Source: Seleniivibrio woodruffii
GTDB lineage: Bacteria > Chrysiogenota > Deferribacteres > Deferribacterales > Geovibrionaceae
Direction: 5' to 3'
DNA: 64,000 nt
Assembly (NCBI RefSeq): GCF_029267515.1
Contig: NZ_JAJUIS010000003.1
Coordinates: forward strand, 124,001 to 188,000
The notes below the pieces were generated by a model. It searched no databases. It saw nothing but the letters and a program-made list of their open reading frames with translations, and was not told where the DNA came from. The translations under genes and the position numbers were made by a program. Positions 53,274-62,258 of this stretch are shown here, one piece after another. Each line of letters opens with the position of its first letter. Within the stretch, counting starts at the first letter, position 1.

Positions 53274-54301
53274 TGAAAAGATTTTTCTGCTCCTGCGGTG
53301 CGGAGATTTTTTTTGATAATACAATATGCGTTGCCTGCGGGAAGCTGGTCGGAATTGACGTTGTCGGTGCGGAGATGTTTACCCTGAGACACAAGGGAAA
53401 GGGTCTCCTCGCCGCCACCGTGGGTTCAAACACCCGTTATTACCGCTTCTGCGAGCACCGTTCACCCGATATTCTCGGCTGTAATCTGCTCATTCGTGAG
53501 GACGACCCTCACGATCAGTGCGTTTCGTGCAGGCTCACAAGAACAATTCCCGTTCAGGACATACCGAGAAACGTTAAACGCTGGCGTACCCTTGAGGAAG
53601 CGAAAAGACGCATGGTCTTCAATATGTTCCGTCATCACCTGCCGTTTAAGGGCAGGGAGGATGACCCTGTGCGGGGGCTGTGTTTCGACTTTCTTGAGGA
53701 CAGACGCTCAAACCCCAACGTCGCGCATGAAGTTGTTTATACCGGTCACAGCAGCGGCGTAATAACGATCAACGCGGCGGAAGCCGACCCGGAATACCGC
53801 GTTTCCATGCGGGAGGAGATGAACGAACGGTACAGAACCACACTCGGACATTTCCGCCACGAGATAGGGCATTATTTCTTTATGACACTGGTGGAGGGCA
53901 CGAAGTGGGAACGACAGTTCGACGTGCTTTTCGGCAATCATAAAATTGACTACGATGCCGCTCTGAAAGAGTATTACGCAAACGGTCCATCACCTGACTG
54001 GCAGGAACACCACATAAGTGCGTATGCCTCCATGCACCCGCTGGAGGACTGGGCGGAAACGTGGGCGCACTATCTGCACATGATGGACACGCTTGAAACC
54101 GCCATTTCGTTCGATGTCTTCAATATTGATATTGAGCACAGCGATTTCAGATCCGTAATAGGAAAATGGGTGGAACTGACCATAATAATGAACTCGCTCA
54201 ACCGCAGCGTCGGCAAGCCGGATGCCTATCCCTTTGTTCTCAGCAGTGAAGTTTACGATAAGCTGATATTTGTCAGGAACGTTATTCTCTCCGTAAGATG
54301 A
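53273..54301 (+). CDS. Zinc-binding metallopeptidase (Peptidase_Mx family)
   Basis: N-terminal zinc-ribbon (CSCGAEIFF...CVACGKLVG and CRLTRTIP region with further Cys) and a metallopeptidase centre GHFRHEIGHYFF with a downstream Glu in a DWAETWAHYLHMM helix. 342 residues. Overlaps the alpha-E gene. The classical triad partner transglutaminase is missing; this peptidase takes its place in the operon. Confidence 0.88.
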   Translation: MKRFFCSCGAEIFFDNTICVACGKLVGIDVVGAEMFTLRHKGKGLLAATVGSNTRYYRFCEHRSPDILGCNLLIREDDPHDQCVSCRLTRTIPVQDIPRNVKRWRTLEEAKRRMVFNMFRHHLPFKGREDDPVRGLCFDFLEDRRSNPNVAHEVVYTGHSSGVITINAAEADPEYRVSMREEMNERYRTTLGHFRHEIGHYFFMTLVEGTKWERQFDVLFGNHKIDYDAALKEYYANGPSPDWQEHHISAYASMHPLEDWAETWAHYLHMMDTLETAISFDVFNIDIEHSDFRSVIGKWVELTIIMNSLNRSVGKPDAYPFVLSSEVYDKLIFVRNVILSVR

Positions 54302-54616
54302 TGATTAATAATTAGTCAAACGATTAATTATTGACCGATTATTTCATTATTAGCTGAAAAGTTTTATATGTGGCTATAGAAAATATCAATAGCATAATAT
54401 TTGCATGTTTTTGAAAAAACTGATGAACTCCCGACGGATAAATATTAGCCCGAAATTGTAACTCTTTTTTATTTTTAGCCTAAAAATAATTTAATTGCTA
54501 AATTATACTTATCCCCTGATCAATGTGATTAGCTGCCGAATCTGTTTAAAGTTAAATATTTGAGTTAAATTTAACATTTCCGGCTTAATTGAATGATGCT
54601 ATTGGTATTAACGATG
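54302..54616. other. AT-rich intergenic region upstream of sensor-CheW gene
   Basis: 315 bases without a gene. Near 54303-54340 the words GATTAATAATTAGTCAAA and GATTAATTATTGACC form an imperfect repeat/inverted repeat (GTCAA...TTGAC), about 290 bases upstream of the sigma-54-like promoter, which could be an activator site. Another symmetric word GAGTTAAATTTAAC lies near 54562. Nothing else recognised. Confidence 0.4.
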
Positions 54617-54632
54617 TGGCACGTTTCTAGCT
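54617..54632 (+). promoter_or_regulatory. Sigma-54-type promoter
   Basis: TGGCACG (54617-54623), four bases, TAGCT (54628-54632); fits the -24/-12 consensus TGGCACG-N4-TTGCW except one base. Start would be near 54643, 20 bases before the ATG with GGGGG in between. Confidence 0.6.
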
Positions 54633-54661
54633 AGTTCACCTTCTCGAAACGGGGGTAATTT

Positions 54662-57289
54662 ATGTCTGCTGAAGAAATAGTCACATATAAGGATATCGAA
54701 ATACCTAAATCGCTGCTTGGTGTAATCAACCACATGGACAGTGTTGACGAATACCGCGAAGAGCTGCTGCGGCTTGGCGCGCAGTGGGATCTGCTGACGA
54801 TTCTGGGACAGATGGTGGGTACCGGAACCGATATGACAGGCACCCGCAGGGGTTTTCTTGATTTAACGAACAGGCTGCTCTGTCAGCTTGCCATGGAAAA
54901 TATCAGGAAGACCGTTCAGGAGATAGCTTCAAAGGCACAGGTTGCCGTTGATATTATGATCCGCAACCTTTTCGAGCGTACAGCAGACATTGGTTTTCTT
55001 GCCACCGACGATGATATCCGCGATTTTATAATTAAAAACGAAGAGCTTGACGCACTTTGCAGAAACGGCAGCAACGAACCCGTATGTGACACGCTGAACC
55101 GCACACAGCTTCGCGATGAGATGAAACAGGCTCTCATTGAGCGTTTCCGTGAATACGTTGCGAAATATTCAGTGTATTTCAACATCATTCTTCTGGACAC
55201 GGAAGGGAACGTTCTGGTGCAGATGGATCAGGAGAACAGGGTTACAAAAACTTCCGACCCTCTGGTTCAGGAGGCTGTGAACATTAATGGCGAATATCTT
55301 GAGGTGTACAGATATACAGATCTGATTCCTGATAACGATAAATCACTTATATACGCATACAGAGTGACGCGGAGCAACGAGGAGAAGGAGGACGTTCTCG
55401 GAGTTCTCTGTCTCTGTTTCCGGTTCCGCAACGAGCTTGAGGGTATTTTCCGCAATCTTACTTCCAAAGGCGACTGGTCCGTTAAGCTCATTCTGGATTC
55501 GGACGGGCATGTCATAGCCAGTTCAGACAAATATCACGTTCCCGTGGGTGCTGAGATGGAAATGGCGCTCAATAAGGAATACGGGATAACGGTTTTCGCG
55601 GGTAAAAAATACATTGCAAAAACCTGTCCGACGAAGGGCTATCAGGGTTTTTTCGGTCTTGGCTGGTACGGGCACGTTATGATCCCTATAGAGAGCGCTT
55701 TTGAGATATCCGAGGACAGCGCGGCGAAAAAGAGCATTGACGATAAGATACTGGAAGCCGTTATGAGCGACCCGCGGCTGTTTTCCGGCGAACTGCGGAG
55801 CATTCCGGTTCAGGCGGAAAAGATTCAGAGCGACCTTGAGCGCACAGTATGGAACGGCAACGTGAAAGAGAGCGACCCAGCTTCCAAGGTTCTTTTGTGG
55901 AGCATTTCCGGCACAGGCGCCAAGACCAAAAAGATATTCGAACAGTCCATAGGCAATCTGCACAAGACAGTTATAGATTCGATACTGTCGAACGTCTGGT
56001 TCTGGGCGGCGCTTGCCGTGGACATTATGGACAGAAACCTTTACGAGCGGGCGAACGACTGCCGGTGGTGGGCGCTCACATCCGCCTTTAAGCGCATACT
56101 GGACAAGCCTAAGATAGACGCTGAAGACAAGGAGAAGATAACCGGCATCCTGCAATATATAAACGGGCTTTACACCGTATACACCAACCTGTTCGTATAC
56201 GATTCATACGGAAGGGTTGTGGCGGTTTCGAACCCCACGGAGGAACATATTGTCGGCAGTGTTCTGAGCAAGGACTTTGTTCGCACCACTCTCGCTCTGA
56301 AAGAGAGCTGTCAGTACAGTGTTTCAAAGTTTGAAACAAGCGAACTTTACGGCGGCAGGCATACCTATATTTACGGGGCGGGTATCACCTCTTTCAGACA
56401 GGGAAAGAACGTTCTTGGAGGAATAGGCATAGTTTTCGACAGCGAGCCGCAGTTTGAAGCCATGCTCCATGATGCACTCCCGCGGAATGAGCGCGGTGAG
56501 GTTGAAGAGGGAGTTTTCGGCGTCTTTGCCGACAGAAAAGGAAACGTGATAAGCGCAACCTGCCCTGAGCTTAAAGCCGGAGCCTGTATCGCTGTTGACA
56601 GGGAATTTCTGAACCTTAAAAACGGGAAAGGCATATCTAAAATAATCGAATACAACGGATATTACTACGCTGTGGGCGGGCACGCCAGCAGCGGGTACAG
56701 GGAATATAAGCAGGGTGACGGGTATGAGAACGATGTGATAGCGCTTATTTTTACCCCTCTGGCAAAGGTTTCCGCTGAAAAAGCGTATAACGTGCGCAGG
56801 CGGGGAGACAACGTACGGGTTAAAGCAAATGCTGACGGCAGAAAGACCATAGAGGCGGCAACATTTTACATCGGCACAAAGTGGCTTGGTATAAAAACGG
56901 AAAACGTAGTTGAGGCTATCAATCCCGAAGGTCTAACAACCGTCCCCGGAAGTCATAAATTTGTGAAGGGAAGGCGTATATACAAGGATATGCCGCTGCT
57001 GGTGGTGGACATCCGATCCGTGCTGGACCTGCCTGAAAAAGAGGTGGACAACGACAGTCAGATAATTGTTCTGCGGTATAAAGACGACCAGCTCTTCGGA
57101 CTTATCGCGGACGCTCTGGGTGAAATTCCCCAGATACCTCTGGACAGGGTGGAGTGTTCCGACCATATTCTTGACAACAGCAAATATACCGAGTGTATAG
57201 TTAAACCGGATCCAAGTCAGCCGAACGGTGAGATGCTGATGGTTCTCCGTCCGGAAGGAATAATCGGAAAACTCAGGGAAATGATTTAG
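54662..57289 (+). CDS. Double-sensor (Cache-like) protein with C-terminal CheW domain
   Basis: 875 residues, no membrane segment or signal peptide seen. Two related sensor modules: residues about 90-400 and 440-690, each beginning with a helix of the form VDIM-RNL(F/Y)ER-(A)D (residues near 99 and 455) and holding Cache/PAS-like segments (IILLDTEGNVLVQMDQ, NLFVYDSYGRVVAVSNPTEE). Residues about 730-875 are a CheW domain (FYIGTKWLGIKTENVVEAI, MPLLVVDIRSVL, QIIVLRYKDDQLFGLIADALGEI). There is no MCP signalling domain, so it could dock to CheA or receptors through CheW and carry a cytoplasmic sensor. Followed by no chemotaxis gene. Sigma-54-like promoter. Confidence 0.85.
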   Translation: MSAEEIVTYKDIEIPKSLLGVINHMDSVDEYREELLRLGAQWDLLTILGQMVGTGTDMTGTRRGFLDLTNRLLCQLAMENIRKTVQEIASKAQVAVDIMIRNLFERTADIGFLATDDDIRDFIIKNEELDALCRNGSNEPVCDTLNRTQLRDEMKQALIERFREYVAKYSVYFNIILLDTEGNVLVQMDQENRVTKTSDPLVQEAVNINGEYLEVYRYTDLIPDNDKSLIYAYRVTRSNEEKEDVLGVLCLCFRFRNELEGIFRNLTSKGDWSVKLILDSDGHVIASSDKYHVPVGAEMEMALNKEYGITVFAGKKYIAKTCPTKGYQGFFGLGWYGHVMIPIESAFEISEDSAAKKSIDDKILEAVMSDPRLFSGELRSIPVQAEKIQSDLERTVWNGNVKESDPASKVLLWSISGTGAKTKKIFEQSIGNLHKTVIDSILSNVWFWAALAVDIMDRNLYERANDCRWWALTSAFKRILDKPKIDAEDKEKITGILQYINGLYTVYTNLFVYDSYGRVVAVSNPTEEHIVGSVLSKDFVRTTLALKESCQYSVSKFETSELYGGRHTYIYGAGITSFRQGKNVLGGIGIVFDSEPQFEAMLHDALPRNERGEVEEGVFGVFADRKGNVISATCPELKAGACIAVDREFLNLKNGKGISKIIEYNGYYYAVGGHASSGYREYKQGDGYENDVIALIFTPLAKVSAEKAYNVRRRGDNVRVKANADGRKTIEAATFYIGTKWLGIKTENVVEAINPEGLTTVPGSHKFVKGRRIYKDMPLLVVDIRSVLDLPEKEVDNDSQIIVLRYKDDQLFGLIADALGEIPQIPLDRVECSDHILDNSKYTECIVKPDPSQPNGEMLMVLRPEGIIGKLREMI

Positions 57290-57311
57290 TATTATATTCC
57301 TAGAAATGTAA

Positions 57312-57340
57312 TTGACATCTCCTGCGGATAGTATTATATT
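57312..57340 (+). promoter_or_regulatory. Sigma-70-type promoter of permease-arsC operon
   Basis: TTGACA (57312-57317), 17-base spacer, TATATT (57335-57340), about 20 bases before the permease start. Confidence 0.78.
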
Positions 57341-57359
57341 TTTCTGCAGGAGTTGTTTT

Positions 57360-58511
57360 ATGAAAGAGATAAACAGGTTTTTTTTACTGGTGGCTGTTTT
57401 TGCCGCTTTGTATTTCACGCCTTTTGAATCTGTGCGTGTTTCCTCCGCCATTCTGGAGGGGTTTTATCTGCTGTCGGAATACGTCCGCCAGCACACGCTG
57501 ACCTGTCTTATCCCTGCACTTTTCATTGCAGGGGCGGTGAGCGTTCTGGTTTCTCAGGCTTCGGTAATAAAATATTTCGGTGCGGACGCGAAGCGCGTTG
57601 CGGCATACGGGGTAGCTTCGGTTTCCGGCGCCGTGCTGGCGGTCTGCTCATGTACTATACTGCCCCTTTTCGCAGGTATCTATAAGCGTGGAGCGGGGCT
57701 TGGTCCCGCCATTGCGTTCGTCTATTCGGGGCCTGCGATAAATATTCTGGCAATTGTGCTCACCGCGCGCATACTCGGTTTTGAAATGGGTGTCGCACGC
57801 GGGGTTCTGGCTGTTCTTTTTTCAATAGTCATAGGACTTGTGATGGCTTTCCTCTTCCGTAAGGAGGAGGCGGAGAGACAGGCGCTTGCCATGCGTGATG
57901 TCAAAGCTGAAAATCTTCTGCCAAAAATCCTATTTTTCGTTGGGATGACCGCTGTTCTCATCTTTGCAACATGGGCGAAACCTCAGACGGATGGAACACT
58001 GTTCTCCGTTATATACGGCACAAAGTGGTACCTTACGTTTTTAAGCCTGTGTGCGGTTGTTCTGATGGCTTTCACCGTTCTGGATGCCGACCAGCGCAAA
58101 ATGTGGATGGAGGAGACGTGGGGCTATGCGAAACAGATAATCCCTCTTCTTTTCATCGGCGTTCTGGCTTCCGGTTTTCTTCTCGGACGTCCCGGACACG
58201 AGGGGATAATCCCTTCGCGATATATAGAGATGTTAGTGGGGGGGAACGGCTTCGAAGCTAATCTTTTCGCTTCTGTAGCCGGCGCTCTGATGTATTTCGC
58301 CACCCTGACCGAGATACCGATATTGCAGGGGCTTATGGGCTCCGGAATGGGCAAGGGACCCGCGCTTGCTCTTCTGCTTTCAGGTCCGGCGCTCAGTCTG
58401 CCCAGTATGCTGGTTCTGCGGAGCATCATGGGAACCAAAAAAACTGTGGCATATGTTCTTCTTGTGATTATTATGTCTTGTACGGCAGGAATGATATTCG
58501 GAAATATGTGA
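57360..58511 (+). CDS. Permease of YraQ/ArsP (DUF318) family
   Basis: ATG 57360 has GCAGGAG upstream; earlier start 57312 is inside the promoter. About nine or ten membrane helices. Motif AVCSCTILPLFAGIYKRGAGLGPAIAF (two cysteines near residue 98) and a second half repeat SGPALSLPSMLV are typical of ArsP/YraQ permeases, which export organoarsenicals or metal ions. Followed by a mini-thioredoxin and ArsC, so arsenic is the likely substrate; Cu/Zn export cannot be excluded. Confidence 0.88.
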   Translation: MKEINRFFLLVAVFAALYFTPFESVRVSSAILEGFYLLSEYVRQHTLTCLIPALFIAGAVSVLVSQASVIKYFGADAKRVAAYGVASVSGAVLAVCSCTILPLFAGIYKRGAGLGPAIAFVYSGPAINILAIVLTARILGFEMGVARGVLAVLFSIVIGLVMAFLFRKEEAERQALAMRDVKAENLLPKILFFVGMTAVLIFATWAKPQTDGTLFSVIYGTKWYLTFLSLCAVVLMAFTVLDADQRKMWMEETWGYAKQIIPLLFIGVLASGFLLGRPGHEGIIPSRYIEMLVGGNGFEANLFASVAGALMYFATLTEIPILQGLMGSGMGKGPALALLLSGPALSLPSMLVLRSIMGTKKTVAYVLLVIIMSCTAGMIFGNM

Positions 58512-58519
58512 GGTTAATC

Positions 58520-58804
58520 ATGAAGATAAAAGTTTTGGGACCAGGATGTGTCAACTGTAAGAAAATGCACGAGATGACCCTTCAGGCGGTGAACGAACTG
58601 GGTATTGATACCGATATAGAATATGTGAACGATATGACTGAGATATCCAACTATATCATGGTGACCCCCGGTCTGGTGGTTGACGAGGTTGTTGTGCACG
58701 AGGGCAAACCCCTGCCCACTGTCAACGAGATAAAGATACTCATCAAACAGAAGATGGCAGCCAAAGGCGGAAGCAGTTGCGGCTGTTCCGGCTGCTGCGG
58801 ATAA
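58520..58804 (+). CDS. Small thioredoxin/glutaredoxin-like protein
   Basis: About 94 residues. ATG 58520 has GAGG upstream. Active site [10 protein letters not shown] (Cys10, Cys13) in the MTH895/TM0996 small redox-protein pattern, with cis-proline segment VTPGLVVD, and a C-terminal metal-like tail CGCSGCCG. These are commonly linked to YraQ permeases. May reduce ArsC or bind metal. Nine bases after the permease, one base before arsC. Confidence 0.88.
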   Translation: MKIKVLGPGCVNCKKMHEMTLQAVNELGIDTDIEYVNDMTEISNYIMVTPGLVVDEVVVHEGKPLPTVNEIKILIKQKMAAKGGSSCGCSGCCG

Positions 58805-58805
58805 T

Positions 58806-59222
58806 ATGAAAAGGGTTCTTTTCGTCTGTGTGCACAACAGTGCAAGAAGCCAGATTGCGGAAAGTTTTCTGAACAGGTTGTCCGGTTTTTCCGCGGAAAG
58901 CGCGGGTCTTGAGCCGGGCAGTCTGAATCCTTTCGTCGTGCGCGCCATGTCGGAGCTGGGTTTTGATATCTCAGCGAACAGAACAAAGAGTGTCAAGGAG
59001 TTCGCCGGACAGGATTTCGACTACGTTGTGGCGGTCTGTGACAAAGAGGCGGCAGACAGATGCCCCGTCGTTCCCCTCAATGGTGAAAAGCTCCACTGGG
59101 AGTTCCCGGATCCGTCGTCGTTTCAGGGGACGGACGAGGAGAAGCTAGCCTTTGCCAGAAGGGTGCGCGACTCCATACTTCAGAAGATTCAGGAGTGGGT
59201 CGTTTTACAAAATTTAACATGA
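58806..59222 (+). CDS. arsC: Arsenate reductase (thioredoxin-coupled, LMW-phosphatase fold)
   Basis: 138 residues. Catalytic loop [10 protein letters not shown] (CX5R; Cys8-Arg14), and redox cysteines 78 and 86 in [14 protein letters not shown], the pattern of thioredoxin-type ArsC. Reduces arsenate to arsenite for export. Third gene of the permease operon; no arsR regulator seen. Confidence 0.93.
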   Translation: MKRVLFVCVHNSARSQIAESFLNRLSGFSAESAGLEPGSLNPFVVRAMSELGFDISANRTKSVKEFAGQDFDYVVAVCDKEAADRCPVVPLNGEKLHWEFPDPSSFQGTDEEKLAFARRVRDSILQKIQEWVVLQNLT

Positions 59223-59276
59223 CAATCTGAAAAATCGGTATATATTGGTTTTTGAATAAATATTACCGAGGTTCAG

Positions 59277-60236
59277 ATGGAAGAAACAGAAGAGAGTCGA
59301 TTAAGGAACTTTCCCATAACGCTTTTTTCAACGGTTATGGGGCTTTCGGGACTTGCCGTGGCATACATGCGCTACGGAGCCGTGATGAAGGTTGACACGG
59401 GTTTTTCAAAATATTTTCTATACGCGGTAACGGTCTGGTTTCTTGTTCTGGTCTTTGTCTACGCGTTAAAGCTCATTAAGTATCCCCATGAAGTGAAACA
59501 CGAATTTCTGCATCCGGTCAGGATGAATTTTTTTCCGACGATATCGATATCCCTGCTGCTGCTCAGCATCGGATATGAAAGTGTGTGCCACCCTTTTTCC
59601 GCCGGACTCTGGTGGGCGGGAACACTGATACATATCACCTTTACGTTCGTTATCATCAATATGTGGTTTTTCAGGGAATATAAGATTCATGCCATGAATC
59701 CGGCTTGGTTTATCCCTGTTGTGGGCAATATCCTTGTTCCTGTGGTGGGGGCGAATTTCGGCGGCACTGAAATTTCGTGGTTCTTCTTCTCCATAGGGCT
59801 TGTGCTGTGGATAATGCTTTGTACGATAGTTATTTACAGGGTTATTTTTCACGACGTTCTGGTGCAGAAGTTCATGCCCACGCTGTTCATCATGATAGCT
59901 CCTCCGGCTGTGGGTTTTATATCATATTCAAAGCTGACCGGCGGGCTTGACTCGTTCGGCAGGATACTTTTCTATTTCGCGGTATTTACCACCCTCATGC
60001 TGGTTTCAATGTTTCCGCGTCTTAGAAAGACCCCTTTTTATATGTCTTGGTGGGCGTATACCTTTCCCATGGATGCTATAACCATTGCGACGATACTTAT
60101 GTATAAAATGACGGGCGCGATGTTCTTTAAGTCAATGGCGGTGATTCTGCTGGTGATTACTACCTGTGTGGTGGTGCTGGTGCTGGTGAGAACTGTTTAT
60201 GCAATGACGAAAAAGGATGTCTGTATTCCGGAATAA
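59277..60236 (+). CDS. SLAC1/TehA (TDT) family anion channel or transporter
   Basis: 319 residues with about ten helices. Family-like segments: FPITLFSTVMGLSGLAVAY, PAWFIPVVGNILVPVVGA, APPAVGFISY and FYMSWWAYTFPMDA. Members carry anions or have tellurite-related roles (TehA). Follows arsC by 54 bases with its own short gap and may be co-transcribed; link to arsenic is only by position. Confidence 0.88.
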   Translation: MEETEESRLRNFPITLFSTVMGLSGLAVAYMRYGAVMKVDTGFSKYFLYAVTVWFLVLVFVYALKLIKYPHEVKHEFLHPVRMNFFPTISISLLLLSIGYESVCHPFSAGLWWAGTLIHITFTFVIINMWFFREYKIHAMNPAWFIPVVGNILVPVVGANFGGTEISWFFFSIGLVLWIMLCTIVIYRVIFHDVLVQKFMPTLFIMIAPPAVGFISYSKLTGGLDSFGRILFYFAVFTTLMLVSMFPRLRKTPFYMSWWAYTFPMDAITIATILMYKMTGAMFFKSMAVILLVITTCVVVLVLVRTVYAMTKKDVCIPE

Positions 60237-60240
60237 ATAA

Positions 60241-60324
60241 ATGAGATTGCCGCGTCGCTCTGCTTCTCGTGATGACAAACAATCGTCTCTGCGAGGAAGC
60301 CTTCGGCTGACGCGGCAGTCTCAT
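60241..60324. repeat. Palindromic dispersed element between convergent genes
   Basis: Arms ATGAGATTGCCGCGTC (60241-60256) and GACGCGGCAGTCTCAT (60309-60324) are complementary except one position, enclosing 52 bases with further hairpin potential. It lies between the convergent SLAC1 and Fe-S genes and could act as a terminator. A decayed relative lies at 1599-1690. Confidence 0.75.
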
Positions 60325-60332
60325 ATTAATTC

Positions 60333-62258
60333 TTACAGAAGGACGGCTTCCGCCAGAACCTCTGCAACGTCTTTAACAAATATACTTTTGGTATTAAGGT
60401 CTTTCATACCGTCGGACATCATCGTCATGCAATAGGGACAGGCTGTGCAGAGCGTTCCCGCGTTGGTATCCAGCGCCTGCTGTGCGCGGTTGACGTTGAT
60501 GCGCTCGCCCATATTCTCTTCCATCCACATGCGTCCGCCGCCCGCTCCGCAGCAGAAGGCTGTGTCCTTCGTGCGTTCCATCTCAACGGGTGCCTTGCCT
60601 GTGATGGCTTTGATGATGTTTCTGGGCTGTTCGTAGACACCGTTGTGTCTGCCCAGATAACATGAATCGTGGTATGTCATTACGGATTTCTTATGGTTGT
60701 TGTTCACTTTCAGTCTGCCGTCGCGCACCAGCTCGTCCAGAAGCTGTGCGTGGTGGATGACCTCAACCTCAAGTCCGTACTGTTTATAGTCGTTTTTCAG
60801 TGTGGTAAAGCAGTGGGGGCACTGTGTCACTATCTTTTTTACCCCGCGGGCTTTGAACATCTCCACGTTTTTAAGAGCCATCTGCTCGAAGACGTATTCG
60901 TTGCCCAGTCTGCGCAGACTGTCGCCGCAGCAGAGTTCGTCTTTTCCGAGTGTTCCCCACGTTACTTTCGCCTCGTCCATAAGCATTGCCACGGCAAGGG
61001 TTATCTGTTTGCTGCGTGAGTCGAAAGCTCCGGCACAGCCGACAAAGAACAGATATTCGGTCTCTTCGGGGTTAAAGTCTTTCGCTTTGACGCTTGAGAA
61101 CACTTTAGTACGTTCGGAGGGTGCTATGCCCCACGGGTTGCTGCGCTGTTCCATGTTTTCGAACAGGTTGAGCAGCTCTTCCGGGAAATCCGAGTTCATC
61201 TGCACCATGTTTCTGCGCATTTTGATTATCTTTGGAGCATGTTCGATGAATACGGGGCAGACCTCCATGCAGGCTCCACAGGTTACGCATGACCATACGG
61301 CGTCTTTTGATATCTGATGTTCGCCTTCACCCACAAGTGCGGTTTCTCCGGCGTTCATGTTCTCCTTTATCTTGTGGATAAGTGTTCTGGGGTTCAGCGG
61401 TTTACCTGTGAGCGTGGCGGGGCAGTTCACCTGACATCTTCCGCACTCCGTGCAGGTAAGGCTGTCCAGAAGGTCTTTCCATGTGAGATCCTGATATTTT
61501 TCAGCGCCGAGAACCTTAACGGATTCAAAGTTTTCACGCTGGGGAATAGCCGGTTTGTCCAGCAGTTTGAAGAACACGTTAGGGATAGCGGTGAGAATGT
61601 GCATGTGCTTGCTGTAGGGCAGGAAGTTGATGAAGCCCAGAAGCAGCACAGCATGTGACCACCAGAAGAACACCGCTAGTTTGTGCACTCCGTCAGGGGT
61701 AAGCCCTATGTATACATACGAGAAGAGGGCGGAGAAGGGGGCATACTGCCACGGAACCCAGCCCATCATTATTTCAAATGCGGTAAGACCGAAATACGCA
61801 AGCATGAGAGCGCCGATAACACCGAGTATTATGAACGCCTCCGCGGTGCGCGATTCTTTGTAAAGCGGATGGAACAGTTTTCTGAGTGCCGCCGCAATGA
61901 CCGCGATAAGCACCAGCACGGAAACTATATCGAAAATGAGTTTCAGCCAGTGGTGAACCGGAGCGGGGAGCATGATGAACGCCGCACGGGGGATAAGTCC
62001 GTGGAGCAGAAATTCACCGTTCGCCAGAAGCAGAACGAGGAACGACCAGAACAGAAGCGCGTGGTTGAAACCGAAACTGCCCCTGATAACGCTTTTCTGG
62101 AAAATCGCGTTTATGAGTGTTGCCGCGGTTCTGATACCGCCTCTGTCGGTTCTGTTCAGCGGTCTTCCCTGCCTGACCAGTCCTATCTTTTTCGTTAAGC
62201 TGTAGGCAAAGAAGCCCATTGAAACAGCAAATAATATGATAAAAGGTATATTAACCAT
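60333..62258 (-). CDS. Membrane HdrD/GlpC-like Fe-S oxidoreductase (ETF partner)
   Basis: ATG 62258 follows GGTGG; GTG 62267 is not needed. About 641 residues: N-terminal five to six membrane helices (about 1-225, heme b/NarI-like), two 4Fe-4S motifs (CTECGRCQVNCP and CVTCGACMEVCP, about 270-345) and two CCG domains (CCGDSLRR near 470; CCGAGGGRMWMEE near 585). Proteins of this type sit next to EtfAB and move electrons between ETF and the quinone pool. Overlaps etfA stop by eight bases. Confidence 0.88.
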   Translation of the reverse strand: MVNIPFIILFAVSMGFFAYSLTKKIGLVRQGRPLNRTDRGGIRTAATLINAIFQKSVIRGSFGFNHALLFWSFLVLLLANGEFLLHGLIPRAAFIMLPAPVHHWLKLIFDIVSVLVLIAVIAAALRKLFHPLYKESRTAEAFIILGVIGALMLAYFGLTAFEIMMGWVPWQYAPFSALFSYVYIGLTPDGVHKLAVFFWWSHAVLLLGFINFLPYSKHMHILTAIPNVFFKLLDKPAIPQRENFESVKVLGAEKYQDLTWKDLLDSLTCTECGRCQVNCPATLTGKPLNPRTLIHKIKENMNAGETALVGEGEHQISKDAVWSCVTCGACMEVCPVFIEHAPKIIKMRRNMVQMNSDFPEELLNLFENMEQRSNPWGIAPSERTKVFSSVKAKDFNPEETEYLFFVGCAGAFDSRSKQITLAVAMLMDEAKVTWGTLGKDELCCGDSLRRLGNEYVFEQMALKNVEMFKARGVKKIVTQCPHCFTTLKNDYKQYGLEVEVIHHAQLLDELVRDGRLKVNNNHKKSVMTYHDSCYLGRHNGVYEQPRNIIKAITGKAPVEMERTKDTAFCCGAGGGRMWMEENMGERINVNRAQQALDTNAGTLCTACPYCMTMMSDGMKDLNTKSIFVKDVAEVLAEAVLL

